Source: Massilia sp. BJB1822 (GTDB taxonomy: Bacteria; Pseudomonadota; Gammaproteobacteria; Burkholderiales; Burkholderiaceae_D). Taken from it: DNA of 64,000 bases. Every line of letters starts with the position of its first letter. Within the stretch, counting starts at the first letter, position 1. The notes below the pieces were generated by a model. It was given only the letters and a program-made list of their open reading frames with translations. It ran no database searches and was not told where the DNA came from. Made by a program: the position numbers and the translations under genes. Below are positions 1 through 7,980 of the stretch, one piece after another. The DNA is taken from positions 124,001 to 188,000 of the forward strand of contig NZ_JABWEB010000006.1 in assembly GCF_013369485.1 (NCBI RefSeq). The letters run 5' to 3'.

Positions 1-116
1 CAGCGCGTTCCAGGGGCGATGCCCTCGTCCGGCAGACCGGCCGCTTCGTCGTAGATCCAGCCGCAGATCAGGCACATCCAGGTCTGGAATTCTTGGGTCG
101 TATCTCCGCTACTCAC
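1..116 (-). CDS. Rubredoxin, C-terminus cut by window edge
   Basis: Small iron-sulfur electron carrier. Only the first 38 codons are present. They hold the first half of the Fe(SCys)4 site as W-M-C-L-I-C-G, followed by the usual Y-D-E-A-A-G and a P-D-E-G-I-A-P-G-T segment that leads to the second Cys pair outside the window. I place the start at a GTG because it leaves about a dozen residues before the first Cys, as in the family; an ATG at 77 would remove the tryptophan before the Cys pair. It is divergent from thiD with 56 bases between the starts. Confidence 0.85.
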   Translation of the reverse strand, partial: MSSGDTTQEFQTWMCLICGWIYDEAAGLPDEGIAPGTR

Positions 117-172
117 GTTCTGCCATCCTCAATCAAGTAAAATGCCGAATTAGGTATCTTAATCTACCCGCC

Positions 173-1009
173 GTGCAAAACCAAACTTCGCCCCTCATCC
201 TGACATTTGGCGCCGCCGATCCGATCGGCGCGATTGGCGTCCACGCCGATCTGGCCACCTTCTCGGCCCTGCACTGCCAGGGCTTCGGCGTAACGACCGC
301 CCTGCTCATCGGCGACAGTGCCGGGGTCGAAGACCAGCAGCATGTGGACCCGGACTGGGTGGCCGACCAGGCCCGCGTGGTGCTGGAGGATGTGGAGGTA
401 GCGGCCTTCAAGATTGGTGCGCTGGATAATATGGAGCATATCTCGGCCATCGCCGAGGTGGTGTCGGACTACCCGGACGCGCCCCTGATCCTCGACCCCT
501 TCGGCTCGCGCCTGCCGGAGCTGCCCGAAGGCGAGGATATGGACGAAATGCTCACCGTGCTGCGCCAGCTGCTGGTGCCGCAAGCGACCCTGCTGATGCT
601 GTCGCAGGTGGAGCTGGGCCGCCTGGCCGAGACCTGGCGCGACCTGGGCAACGGCGAAACCACGGCCGACGACGCCCAGCACCTGATCGACCTGGGCTGC
701 GAATACGTGCTGGTGACGGGCACCCCGGCCGGCAAGGGGCCGAGCGACGCCTCGCTGCGCGCCAATACCCTGTACGGCGCCGGCGGCGTGGTGCGCCACG
801 ACCGCTGGCAGCACCTGCCCGGCTCCTTCCTCGGCGCCGGCGGCACGCTGTCGGGCGCGATCGCCGCCTTCATGGCCCTGGGCGCGGAAACGCCGCAAGC
901 CGTCGATCTGGCCCAGCAATACACTTTCGGCGCCCTGGCCCACGCCCAGCGCCATGGCATGGGCAAGCTGGTGCCCAACCGTTTTTTCAAGCTGCACAAC
1001 CCCCATTGA
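173..1009 (+). CDS. thiD: ThiD-family pyrimidine kinase, divergent active site
   Basis: Ribokinase-fold protein of the hydroxymethylpyrimidine/phosphomethylpyrimidine kinase family (thiamine synthesis), 278 residues with a GTG start. The N-terminal substrate segment reads [16 protein letters not shown], where the family usually has G-S/T-D-x-x-G-G-A-G-I-Q-A-D-L. The C-terminal anion hole and catalytic loop reads [11 protein letters not shown], where typical ThiD has G-T/S-G-C-T, so the conserved Cys is Gly. It lies 7 bases ahead of hemL and divergent from rubredoxin, a gene order I associate with Burkholderiales. Family is clear; kinase activity is doubtful because of these substitutions. Confidence 0.8.
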   Translation: MQNQTSPLILTFGAADPIGAIGVHADLATFSALHCQGFGVTTALLIGDSAGVEDQQHVDPDWVADQARVVLEDVEVAAFKIGALDNMEHISAIAEVVSDYPDAPLILDPFGSRLPELPEGEDMDEMLTVLRQLLVPQATLLMLSQVELGRLAETWRDLGNGETTADDAQHLIDLGCEYVLVTGTPAGKGPSDASLRANTLYGAGGVVRHDRWQHLPGSFLGAGGTLSGAIAAFMALGAETPQAVDLAQQYTFGALAHAQRHGMGKLVPNRFFKLHNPH

Positions 1010-1016
1010 AACGACT

Positions 1017-2303
1017 ATGACTACTTCCAAGAACGATACGCTGTTTGCCCGCGCCCAGAAAACCACCCCGGGCGGCGTCAATTCCCCGGTGCGCGCCTTC
1101 CGCTCGGTGGGCGGCACGCCGCGCTTCATCACCCGCGCCGAAGGGCCGTATTTCTGGGATGCGGACGGCAAACGTTACATCGATTACATCGGTTCCTGGG
1201 GGCCGGCCATCGTCGGCCACGCCCATCCCGAAGTGGTGAAGGCGGTGCAGGAAGCGGCCATGCGCGGCCTGTCCTTCGGCGCGCCGACCGAAGCGGAAAT
1301 CGAAATGGCCGAGGAAATCTGCCGCCTGGTGCCGTCCATCGAACAGGTGCGCCTGGTGTCTTCCGGCACCGAAGCAACCATGAGCGCCCTGCGCCTGGCG
1401 CGCGGCGCCACCGGCCGCGACAAGATCGTCAAGTTCGAAGGCTGCTACCACGGCCACGCCGACTCCCTGCTGGTGAAAGCGGGCAGCGGTCTGCTGACCT
1501 TCGGCAATCCAACCTCGGCCGGCGTGCCGGAAGATTTCGTCAAGCACACCCTGGTGCTGGACTATAACAATGTGGCCCAGATCGAAGAAGCCTTCGCCAA
1601 TATGGGCGAGGAAATTGCCTGCGTCATCGTGGAACCGGTGGCCGGCAATATGAATCTGATCAAAGCCACGCCGGAATTCCTGCAAGCGCTGCGCAATCTG
1701 TGCAGCAAATATGGCGCGATTCTGATTTTCGACGAAGTGATGTGCGGTTTCCGTGTCGGCCTGGGCGGTGCGCAAGCACTGTATGGCATTAAGCCGGATT
1801 TGACCGCCTTGGGCAAAGTGATTGGCGGCGGCCTGCCGGTGGCCGCATTCGGCGGCAGTGCCGAATTAATGTCGAAAATGGCGCCATTGGGCGCGGTATA
1901 TCAGGCCGGCACCCTGTCCGGTAATCCGGTAGCGGTGGCCGCGGGCATGACCACGCTGAAACTGATTCAACAGCCAGGCTTCTACGATAAACTCGCCGCC
2001 AGCGCCAAGCGCCTGGCCACGGGATTAACCGCAGCAGCCAAGGAAGCCGACATTACTTTCTGCGCCGATTCCGAAGGCGGCATGTTCGGCCTGTATTTCA
2101 GTGCCACCCCGCCGAATAACTACGCGGAAATGATGGCGGGCGACCGCGCCAAATTCAATACCTTCTTCCATATGATGCTGGATGAAGGCGTGTATTTCGC
2201 ACCGGCTGCGTTTGAAGCCGGCTTCGTTTCGGCGCAGCACGACGATGCCGTGATCGACGAAACCATCGCCGCCGCGCGCCGCGTATTTGCCAAGCTGGGC
2301 TGA
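1017..2303 (+). CDS. hemL: Glutamate-1-semialdehyde 2,1-aminomutase
   Basis: PLP enzyme that converts glutamate-1-semialdehyde to 5-aminolevulinate in the C5 route to haem; cytoplasmic, 428 residues, normal length. The N-terminus has the typical [12 protein letters not shown] segment, the PLP region shows [11 protein letters not shown], and the Schiff-base lysine is K267 in [11 protein letters not shown]. An upstream in-frame ATG at 954 lies inside thiD and would add 21 residues unlike the family, so I start at the ATG at 1017. A strong terminator follows the stop codon. Confidence 0.97.
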   Translation: MTTSKNDTLFARAQKTTPGGVNSPVRAFRSVGGTPRFITRAEGPYFWDADGKRYIDYIGSWGPAIVGHAHPEVVKAVQEAAMRGLSFGAPTEAEIEMAEEICRLVPSIEQVRLVSSGTEATMSALRLARGATGRDKIVKFEGCYHGHADSLLVKAGSGLLTFGNPTSAGVPEDFVKHTLVLDYNNVAQIEEAFANMGEEIACVIVEPVAGNMNLIKATPEFLQALRNLCSKYGAILIFDEVMCGFRVGLGGAQALYGIKPDLTALGKVIGGGLPVAAFGGSAELMSKMAPLGAVYQAGTLSGNPVAVAAGMTTLKLIQQPGFYDKLAASAKRLATGLTAAAKEADITFCADSEGGMFGLYFSATPPNNYAEMMAGDRAKFNTFFHMMLDEGVYFAPAAFEAGFVSAQHDDAVIDETIAAARRVFAKLG

Positions 2304-2324
2304 GCTGCCTCGCTCCTGCCCCGA

Positions 2325-2348
2325 AGCCCGCGCCAAGCGGGCTTTTTT
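2325..2348 (+). terminator. Intrinsic terminator of hemL
   Basis: Stem AGCCCGC / GCGGGCT around a 5-base loop, followed by a run of T, 22 bases after the hemL stop. Confidence 0.85.
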
Positions 2349-2485
2349 GCGCCCTGTCATACCCTTTGCATGCCAGATTCCAGTCTGATCGCGCAGGGAA
2401 CTGGCATGACAGCGGCGTCTTCATGCAAGCCCTGCCATAGCCGCGTAGAATGGGCCGCGTTCCCATCTCATCAGCCGGAGGAGAT

Positions 2486-3526
2486 ATGGTTTTCAGCTTG
2501 CGCAAACAAATGCTGTTTGGCTTTCTGGTGCTGCTGGTATATAGCGGACATTACGCCCTGCTCAATACCGCCACGCTGTTGAACGAATATGGCCGCAAGA
2601 TCGAAGAATGGCCGCTCTTATTCGACACCTTGCTTTTCCTGCCCCTGCTGTATTACCTGATTTTCCGTCCCGGCCTGAAAGACTTCTTATTCAAGACCAC
2701 TGCGCTGTGCATAGGCGGCATTGGCTTCGGCAGTTTCGCCATTCCCGACGAAAGCAAAATCCTTTGGCAAGATCTGGAAAATGTGCGGCCTTATCTGGCC
2801 GGTTTAATGGTGATTGCCGAATTCACCCTGGTCGGCTGGCTGGTTTATCAGACCTGGAAACTCCTGCGCATATCGGGCGATGTGGATGCTATGCTGGAGC
2901 GGCAAGTCATTGGAGGTCTGGGCGACAGCCCCATCAGCCGCATCATCTTATTCGACGCCAGAATCTGGTTTTATGGCCTGCTGCTGAAAAAGAATAAAAC
3001 AATTCAATACGAAGGCGAACAGCATTTCGGCTATGCGCAAAATGGCGGCAATGCCTCCAATCAGCTCGGCTTTATTTTCCTGATTATCTTCGAGATCCCG
3101 CTGGGCCATGCGCTGCTGCATTTTCTCGCCGCGCCCGCCGTGGCTTGGCTGATCAGCGCCCTCACGGTATTCGGCCTGCTGTATCTGCTGGCCGAATACC
3201 GCGCCACCCTGCGCCGTCCCATTTCACTGGGGCGCGATGCCCTGCTGCTGCGCTGCGGCCTGTTTGCGCCCGACGCGCGCATTCCCTACGCCATGCTGGC
3301 AGCCGCCGAGCCGCTGCGCGGGCCGGTGCCGCGTGAGCGCGGCACGCGGCGTTTGGAGCAGATGGGGGAGCCGAATGTCGAGCTGCGGCTGCGCCCGGGC
3401 AGCGAATTGCGCGGCTTCCTCGGCGGCATGCAGCCTGTGCAGCGCATCTACCTCGGCCTGGACCGGCCGCAAGCTTTCCTGGCAGCCTTGCAGGCGCGTC
3501 TGGCGCAGATTGCAGATGAAAAGTGA
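2486..3526 (+). CDS. Polytopic membrane protein of unknown function
   Basis: 346 residues. I start at the ATG preceded by GGAGGAG at 2477-2483, rather than at 2450. Hydrophobic stretches near residues 8-26, 42-60, 68-86, 104-124, 190-210 and 215-235 suggest about six membrane spans, with a soluble loop between spans four and five. The last 110 residues are soluble and strand-rich, and begin right after the last span with an R-R-P-I-S-L-G-R-D-A-L-L-L-R segment; a membrane-anchored PH-like fold is possible but unproven. I do not recognise the family. It sits alone between the hemL terminator and another unknown gene. Confidence 0.75.
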   Translation: MVFSLRKQMLFGFLVLLVYSGHYALLNTATLLNEYGRKIEEWPLLFDTLLFLPLLYYLIFRPGLKDFLFKTTALCIGGIGFGSFAIPDESKILWQDLENVRPYLAGLMVIAEFTLVGWLVYQTWKLLRISGDVDAMLERQVIGGLGDSPISRIILFDARIWFYGLLLKKNKTIQYEGEQHFGYAQNGGNASNQLGFIFLIIFEIPLGHALLHFLAAPAVAWLISALTVFGLLYLLAEYRATLRRPISLGRDALLLRCGLFAPDARIPYAMLAAAEPLRGPVPRERGTRRLEQMGEPNVELRLRPGSELRGFLGGMQPVQRIYLGLDRPQAFLAALQARLAQIADEK

Positions 3527-3595
3527 TTTTTGGTGAGTTTTTCTGGCGGCTGCACGGCGCATACTTGCACCTACAGAATTATTGCCCCACCCGTC

Positions 3596-4096
3596 ATGAT
3601 CCTGATCGCTGAGAAACGCTCCCGCCACGACCAATTCGACGTGCTGCGCCTGGTCCGCAACAATGGCAGCGCCACCGAAATCCGCATGCCGCGCCAAAGC
3701 AGCCTGCCGCGCGACCTGCTGCATTACGTGGTGGAATCGGCCCTGCCCCTGCACCACGGCTTCCTGAGCCGCGTCGCCCACGGCGCCGACGCCGACGCCG
3801 CCCAGGACGCCGCCCACACGGCCGGCAACCAGCGCGCCGAAGAACAGCTGATCCAGGCCGAATCCATCGTCGACGGCCTGCATGCCCAGCTGCTGGCAGG
3901 CGCCTTCGATCTGCCCAGCTTCCTCAGCCTGACCGCCGCCGCCTGCGAAGCGCGCGGCAAGCGCCCCTTCGACCTCAGCCCCATCGACGTGCAAAACTCC
4001 CTGTTCGAGCAAGCCCAGGCGCTCAACCAGCAATGGCAAGCCATCCCCTACTGCAGCGCCCTCTCCCTTGACTTCCGCCCCCGCCTCGCCGCCTAA
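3596..4096 (+). CDS. Small cytoplasmic protein of unknown function
   Basis: 166 residues starting at an ATG that opens M-I-L-I-A-E-K-R-S-R-H-D. No signal peptide or membrane span. It is rich in Ala, Gln and Asp with a likely helical centre (residues 60-115). A 69-base gap separates it from the previous gene. Codon use matches neighbouring genes, so I think it is real, but I do not recognise a domain. Its 3' end faces corA across a cluster of palindromic repeats. Confidence 0.7.
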   Translation: MILIAEKRSRHDQFDVLRLVRNNGSATEIRMPRQSSLPRDLLHYVVESALPLHHGFLSRVAHGADADAAQDAAHTAGNQRAEEQLIQAESIVDGLHAQLLAGAFDLPSFLSLTAAACEARGKRPFDLSPIDVQNSLFEQAQALNQQWQAIPYCSALSLDFRPRLAA

Positions 4097-4113
4097 ACGC
4101 CATAGCCGAGCCC

Positions 4114-4147
4114 GTGTCCACCTTGGGGTCAGACCCCAATCGGACAC
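4114..4147. repeat. Palindromic repeat, copy 1
   Basis: Outer arms GTGTCC / GGACAC, inner palindrome TTGGGGTC-A-GACCCCAA; the joining bases are ACC on one side and TC on the other. Hexamer CCATAG lies exactly 8 bases outside each end (4100-4105 and 4156-4161). First of three tandem copies between convergent genes. Confidence 0.9.
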
Positions 4148-4181
4148 AAGCTCGTCCATAGGTCAGTCAACAGCAGAGCTT

Positions 4182-4216
4182 GTGTCCATTTCGGTGCCAG
4201 GCACCAAGGTGGACAC
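4182..4216. repeat. Palindromic repeat, variant copy 2
   Basis: Same outer arms GTGTCC / GGACAC, but the core is GGTGCC-A-GGCACC instead of the GGGGTC palindrome. The spacer to copy 1 is itself bordered by AAGCTC and GAGCTT. Confidence 0.85.
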
Positions 4217-4254
4217 GAACGAGACGATAAACGGGCCATTCCATAGCTCAGGCC

Positions 4255-4288
4255 GTGTCCGATTGGGGTCTGCCCCCAAGGTGGACAC
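4255..4288. repeat. Palindromic repeat, copy 3
   Basis: Outer arms GTGTCC / GGACAC with the core TTGGGGTC-T-GCCCCCAA, one mismatch in the inner stem. CCATAG again lies 8 bases upstream (4241-4246). It ends 19 bases before the corA stop codon. Confidence 0.88.
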
Positions 4289-4306
4289 GAGCTTAGCTGC
4301 AGGGGC

Positions 4307-5275
4307 TTACTTGAGCCAGCCGCGGTGGCGGAAGTAGAGGAAGGGGGCGATGGCGCTGAAGACCATCAGGCCGAGGGCGAAGGGGTAGCCCATCGACCAT
4401 TCGAGTTCGGGGAACCAGCCTTTGAAGTTCATGCCGTAGATCGAGGCGATCAGGGTCGGCGGCAGGAAGGCGACGCTGGCCACGGAGAAGATCTTGATGA
4501 TCTTGTTCTGGTTGATGTTGATGAAGCCGACCGTGGCGTCCATCAGGAAGTTGATCTTGTCGAACAGGAAGGAGGTGTGGCCGTCCAGCGATTCGATGTC
4601 GCGCAGGATCTGGCGCGCTTCTTCGAACTGCTCGGAATTGAGCAGCCGGCCGCGCATCAGGAAGCTGACGGCGCGCCGCGTGTCCATCATATTGCGGCGG
4701 ATGCGGCCGTTCAAGTCTTCTTCGTGGGCGATAGCGCTCAGGGCGTCGGCCGCGTCCTGGTCGGTGAATTCTTCCTGCAGCACACGGCCCGACACTTCTT
4801 CCAGCTTCTGGTAGATGCCTTCCAGCGCGTCGGCCGAGTATTCGGCGTCGGTGGCGTACAGGTCGAGCAGCACGTCCATGTAGTCGGCGATGGAGCCGGG
4901 ACGGGAACGGGCGCGCATGCGCACCAGACGGAACACCGGCAGGTCGTCGGTGTGCACGGAGAACAGCATTTTCTTGGCCAGGATGAAGGCCACAGTGACC
5001 ACGCGCGAGGGGCCGTCGTCTTCTTCCAGCAGGAAGTCGGTGCGCAGGTGGAGGTCGCCGTTTTCGGCTTCGTAATAGCGCGCCGAGGCTTCAATGTCTT
5101 TGACTTCGTCTTCGCCCGGCAGGATCACGCCGTAAATGGCTTTGACCCAGGCGCGTTCGTCTTCGGTCGGATCGGTCAGGTCGACCCACACCGGCGCCGC
5201 TTGCTCAAGGTCTTCGCGCGTCTCAATGGGCACCTGATTGAGCCGGCCATTTTGTAGAACGAAAACATTAATCAT
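4307..5275 (-). CDS. corA: CorA-type magnesium/cobalt transporter
   Basis: Pentameric inner-membrane divalent cation channel of the CorA family, 322 residues. A large acidic cytoplasmic N-terminal domain precedes two C-terminal membrane spans; the signature Y-G-M-N-F loop lies between them, followed by the short W-F-P-E-L-E-W periplasmic stretch, and the protein ends in the usual basic tail after F-R-H-R-G. I choose the ATG preceded by GAGAG over an in-frame GTG two codons earlier (5281). It is transcribed towards the repeat cluster and appears to be monocistronic. Which metal it prefers cannot be told from sequence. Confidence 0.94.
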   Translation of the reverse strand: MINVFVLQNGRLNQVPIETREDLEQAAPVWVDLTDPTEDERAWVKAIYGVILPGEDEVKDIEASARYYEAENGDLHLRTDFLLEEDDGPSRVVTVAFILAKKMLFSVHTDDLPVFRLVRMRARSRPGSIADYMDVLLDLYATDAEYSADALEGIYQKLEEVSGRVLQEEFTDQDAADALSAIAHEEDLNGRIRRNMMDTRRAVSFLMRGRLLNSEQFEEARQILRDIESLDGHTSFLFDKINFLMDATVGFININQNKIIKIFSVASVAFLPPTLIASIYGMNFKGWFPELEWSMGYPFALGLMVFSAIAPFLYFRHRGWLK

Positions 5276-5448
5276 AGGCACTCTCAGCCGACGGTGGGTT
5301 CAGGCGCTGCCGCGCGGAAAACAAAACAGCGCAAGTGTACTCGCAAAGCCCGGGGCGAGGCCACCCCGGCGTGCTATTTTTTGCTGCCCCGGCCCGAACT
5401 TCGGCTATTTTCGGTCTATGCGGGCTGAGTGCGCACTCCGCCCCGCCA

Positions 5449-6162
5449 TCAGGGCAGTTCGGCCGATCCCATGCGCTTAAGGATGGTGCCGGTGCGCCGC
5501 GCCAGATAGCTGGAATCGCGGTGGCCGTCGAAATAGCGCGGGTTGGGCAGCATCACGGCCAGTTTGGCGGCTTGGGCCGCGCCCAGCTTGGACGCCGGGA
5601 TGCCGTAGTAATGCTTGGCCGCCGCTTCGGCGCCGAAGATGCCTTTGCCGAATTCCACCACGTTCAGGTAGATCTCGAAGATGCGCTCCTTGTCCATCAG
5701 CGCTTCCAGCATATAGGTGATGATCAGTTCCTGACCCTTGCGCAGATAGCTGCGCGAGCCGGACAGGAAGAGGTTCTTGGCCAGCTGCTGGGTGATGGTC
5801 GAGCCGCCGCGCGCCACTTTCTTGCGCTTCTGGTTGGTCTCGTAGGCTTTTTGCAGGGCATCCCAATCCACGCCTTCATGCTCGGAGAAGTTGGCGTCTT
5901 CCGAGGCGATGATGGCGCGTTTCAGATTTTTCGAGATGCGGCTGTACGGCACCCACTGCTGCTGGATATTCGCGTCCGGATTTTTTTCGCGCAGGGCCGA
6001 CTGCTGCTCGCGCATGAAGGCGGTCATGCTCGGGTTGTGGTCGACCCACCACCAGATCTGCACGAAGAAGTAAGCCTGCACCGCCAGGAACAGGGCAACG
6101 GGAATGATGAAGACCCACTTCACCCAGGCGAAGCGGCCAGGTTTGTTGCGCGTTTTTGTCAT
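5449..6162 (-). CDS. mtgA: Monofunctional peptidoglycan glycosyltransferase
   Basis: GT51 enzyme that polymerises glycan strands from lipid II without a transpeptidase domain; 237 residues. One N-terminal membrane anchor (about residues 15-35) is followed by the GT51 motifs: the catalytic-Glu segment [12 protein letters not shown], then [16 protein letters not shown], then the [10 protein letters not shown] motif. The start codon overlaps the aroE stop as ATGA, so it is the last gene of the mpl-to-mtgA run. Confidence 0.96.
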   Translation of the reverse strand: MTKTRNKPGRFAWVKWVFIIPVALFLAVQAYFFVQIWWWVDHNPSMTAFMREQQSALREKNPDANIQQQWVPYSRISKNLKRAIIASEDANFSEHEGVDWDALQKAYETNQKRKKVARGGSTITQQLAKNLFLSGSRSYLRKGQELIITYMLEALMDKERIFEIYLNVVEFGKGIFGAEAAAKHYYGIPASKLGAAQAAKLAVMLPNPRYFDGHRDSSYLARRTGTILKRMGSAELP

Positions 6163-6977
6163 AGTTTTGTACGCAGTTGTTGCAGTAAATCCGTGGTGGC
6201 GGGACGCAGGCCGCGCCAGACTTCAAAGGCTTCGGCGGCCTGTTCGACCAGCATGCCCAGGCCGTCGCGCGTGGCGGCGCCATGGGTGGCGGCAAAGCGC
6301 AGGAAGACGGTGGGCTCCTTCCCATACATCATGTCCAGCGCCAGCGCGCCGGGCGCAAAGGCGGACGGCGGCAGCGGCGGCAGTTCGGCGCTCAGGCTGG
6401 CCGAGGTGGCATTGATGACGATATCGTACTTGCCCTGGACTTCGGCGAAGCCGCAGGCCGAAAGCACGCCCTCACCCGCCAGCGCGGCGAACTGCTGCAC
6501 CAGGGCTTCCGCCGTGGCGACGGTGCGGTTGGCAATAGCGAGCGCCGCCGGACGGTGTTCCAGCAGCGGCAGCACCACGCCGCGCGCCGCGCCGCCCGCG
6601 CCCAGCAGCAGCACGCGCTTGCCGGCGATGGCCACGCCGGCGTTACGCACGATGTCGTTGACCAGGCCCGCGCCATCGGTGTTGTCGCCGATGATGCCCT
6701 GCTCGCTGAACACCAGGGTATTGACCGCGCCGGCCGCCTGGGCGCGCACGGTGAGCGCGTCGGCCAGGGCGTGCGCTTCGAGCTTGAAGGGCACGGTCAC
6801 GTTGGCGCCCTTGCCGCCGGCGGCGATGAAGGCTTGCACGGCGGCGGCAAAACCGTCCAGCGGCGCCAGGAGCTTTTCGTAGCTCAGCTGCTGGCCGGTC
6901 TGGGCGGCGAAGGCGGCGTGGATTTCAGGCGATTTGCTGTGGGCGATGGGATTGCCGAAGACGCAGTAGCGGTCCAA
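6159..6977 (-). CDS. aroE: Shikimate dehydrogenase
   Basis: NADPH-dependent reduction of 3-dehydroshikimate to shikimate in aromatic amino acid synthesis; 272 residues. The N-terminal substrate site shows [11 protein letters not shown] and N-V-T-V-P-F-K with the catalytic lysine, then G-D-N-T-D-G-A-G, and the dinucleotide-binding loop [10 protein letters not shown]. The start codon is TTG with GGAG six bases upstream; no in-frame ATG lies at a sensible place. It overlaps mtgA by four bases and follows the tonB-like gene by 27 bases. Confidence 0.95.
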   Translation of the reverse strand: MDRYCVFGNPIAHSKSPEIHAAFAAQTGQQLSYEKLLAPLDGFAAAVQAFIAAGGKGANVTVPFKLEAHALADALTVRAQAAGAVNTLVFSEQGIIGDNTDGAGLVNDIVRNAGVAIAGKRVLLLGAGGAARGVVLPLLEHRPAALAIANRTVATAEALVQQFAALAGEGVLSACGFAEVQGKYDIVINATSASLSAELPPLPPSAFAPGALALDMMYGKEPTVFLRFAATHGAATRDGLGMLVEQAAEAFEVWRGLRPATTDLLQQLRTKL

Positions 6978-7004
6978 ATCAGACTCCGTTCGGGTAGAGT
7001 GGAT

Positions 7005-7886
7005 TCAATTGACGCCGCCCAGATTCGCTTCCAGCTTCTCCTCGCGCGTGAATTTGAAGCGGGTGATGATGATCCACAGATCATCCTTATCCTTGGACAG
7101 CATTTTGGACGGGAATTTGCCGAAGGGCGCGGCGCGGCGCACGATGGCCAGCGCGGCTTCGTCCAGCGCCGGATTGCCCGAGCTTTGTTCGACGCGGGCG
7201 CCGCCTTCCTTCATATAGATGGTGCCGTCCTGGAAGATGGGGATGTTCACCACCAGCTCCCCATACAGCTTGCGGCCGTTCTTTTGCGGGAAGTTCAGCG
7301 TGCCGATGGTTTCCACACGCTGCTGGAATTCCTTGTAGTACTGGGCATAACCCACTTCCTGGGTGCTGGGCGTGATGCGCGTCTTGCGCGGACGCTTGTT
7401 CTGGTCGTCGATGGTCTGGGTGATTTCGGCCGCCATGCGCGCCAGCGCCTTGCTGCTGTCGATCAGGTCGGCGCCGCTGGGCAGCGGATCGGGCTTGTTC
7501 TTTTCCGTGACGGGCGGCGCGGCGACGGGGCTGTCCTTCACCTGGGTCAGGAGTTTTTTCTGCAGCTCTTCCAGTTCGGCGATGCGGCGTTTGGTGGCCT
7601 TGATGCTGTCGCCCGACTCCATCTTGCGCATATCGGGCAGGGGCGACTTGGCGCGCCCGGCGTCGGCATTGCCGCCGCCGTCCAGATTGGCCTGGGCCAG
7701 GGCGTCCGCCTTGAGCGGCTTCTTATCGTGCTTGGCGTTGACGAGGATGACTTCCAGGCCCGGATCGGTAGGCTCGATCTTGAAGTCCTTCGGCGCGACG
7801 AAGTGCACCGTCAGCATGGCCGCGTGGGCCGCCAGCGAAACACCGATGGCGATGCAGAGGAACAGATTGTCTCTTAAATACTTCAC
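7005..7886 (-). CDS. TonB-like energy transducer protein
   Basis: 293 residues from a GTG start that opens K-Y-L-R-D-N-L-F-L-C-I-A just before a single N-terminal membrane span (about residues 8-26), the TonB topology. A basic and Asp/Pro-bearing linker with a short coiled stretch (R-I-A-E-L-E-E-L-Q-K-K-L-L) leads to a C-terminal TonB domain with G-E-L-V-V-N-I-P-I-F-Q-D-G-T-I and S-S-G-N-P-A-L-D-E-A-A-L-A-I-V-R-R-A-A-P-F. No exbB/exbD lie nearby. The linker lacks long Pro-Lys repeats, so it may be a TolA/TonB-like relative rather than a siderophore TonB. Confidence 0.85.
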   Translation of the reverse strand: MKYLRDNLFLCIAIGVSLAAHAAMLTVHFVAPKDFKIEPTDPGLEVILVNAKHDKKPLKADALAQANLDGGGNADAGRAKSPLPDMRKMESGDSIKATKRRIAELEELQKKLLTQVKDSPVAAPPVTEKNKPDPLPSGADLIDSSKALARMAAEITQTIDDQNKRPRKTRITPSTQEVGYAQYYKEFQQRVETIGTLNFPQKNGRKLYGELVVNIPIFQDGTIYMKEGGARVEQSSGNPALDEAALAIVRRAAPFGKFPSKMLSKDKDDLWIIITRFKFTREEKLEANLGGVN

Positions 7887-7980
7887 GCGGGGCTGGGCCA
7901 GAGCAAACAGAATGCTGCATTCTACGACAAAGCCGGCGGGCCTCAAGAAAAATCGAGACCCGCCGCGCGGCCAGGCGCGC

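Noticed and set aside
954..1016. Upstream in-frame start for hemL
   Set aside because: Lies inside thiD and adds residues unlike any HemL N-terminus.
4114..4288. Repeats as insertion-sequence termini
   Set aside because: No transposase, no target duplication around a gene-sized insert, and isolated single copies occur elsewhere; a REP-like element fits better.
4068..4337. Plus-strand open frame across the triple repeat
   Set aside because: Made by the palindromic repeats themselves and runs into the convergent corA gene.
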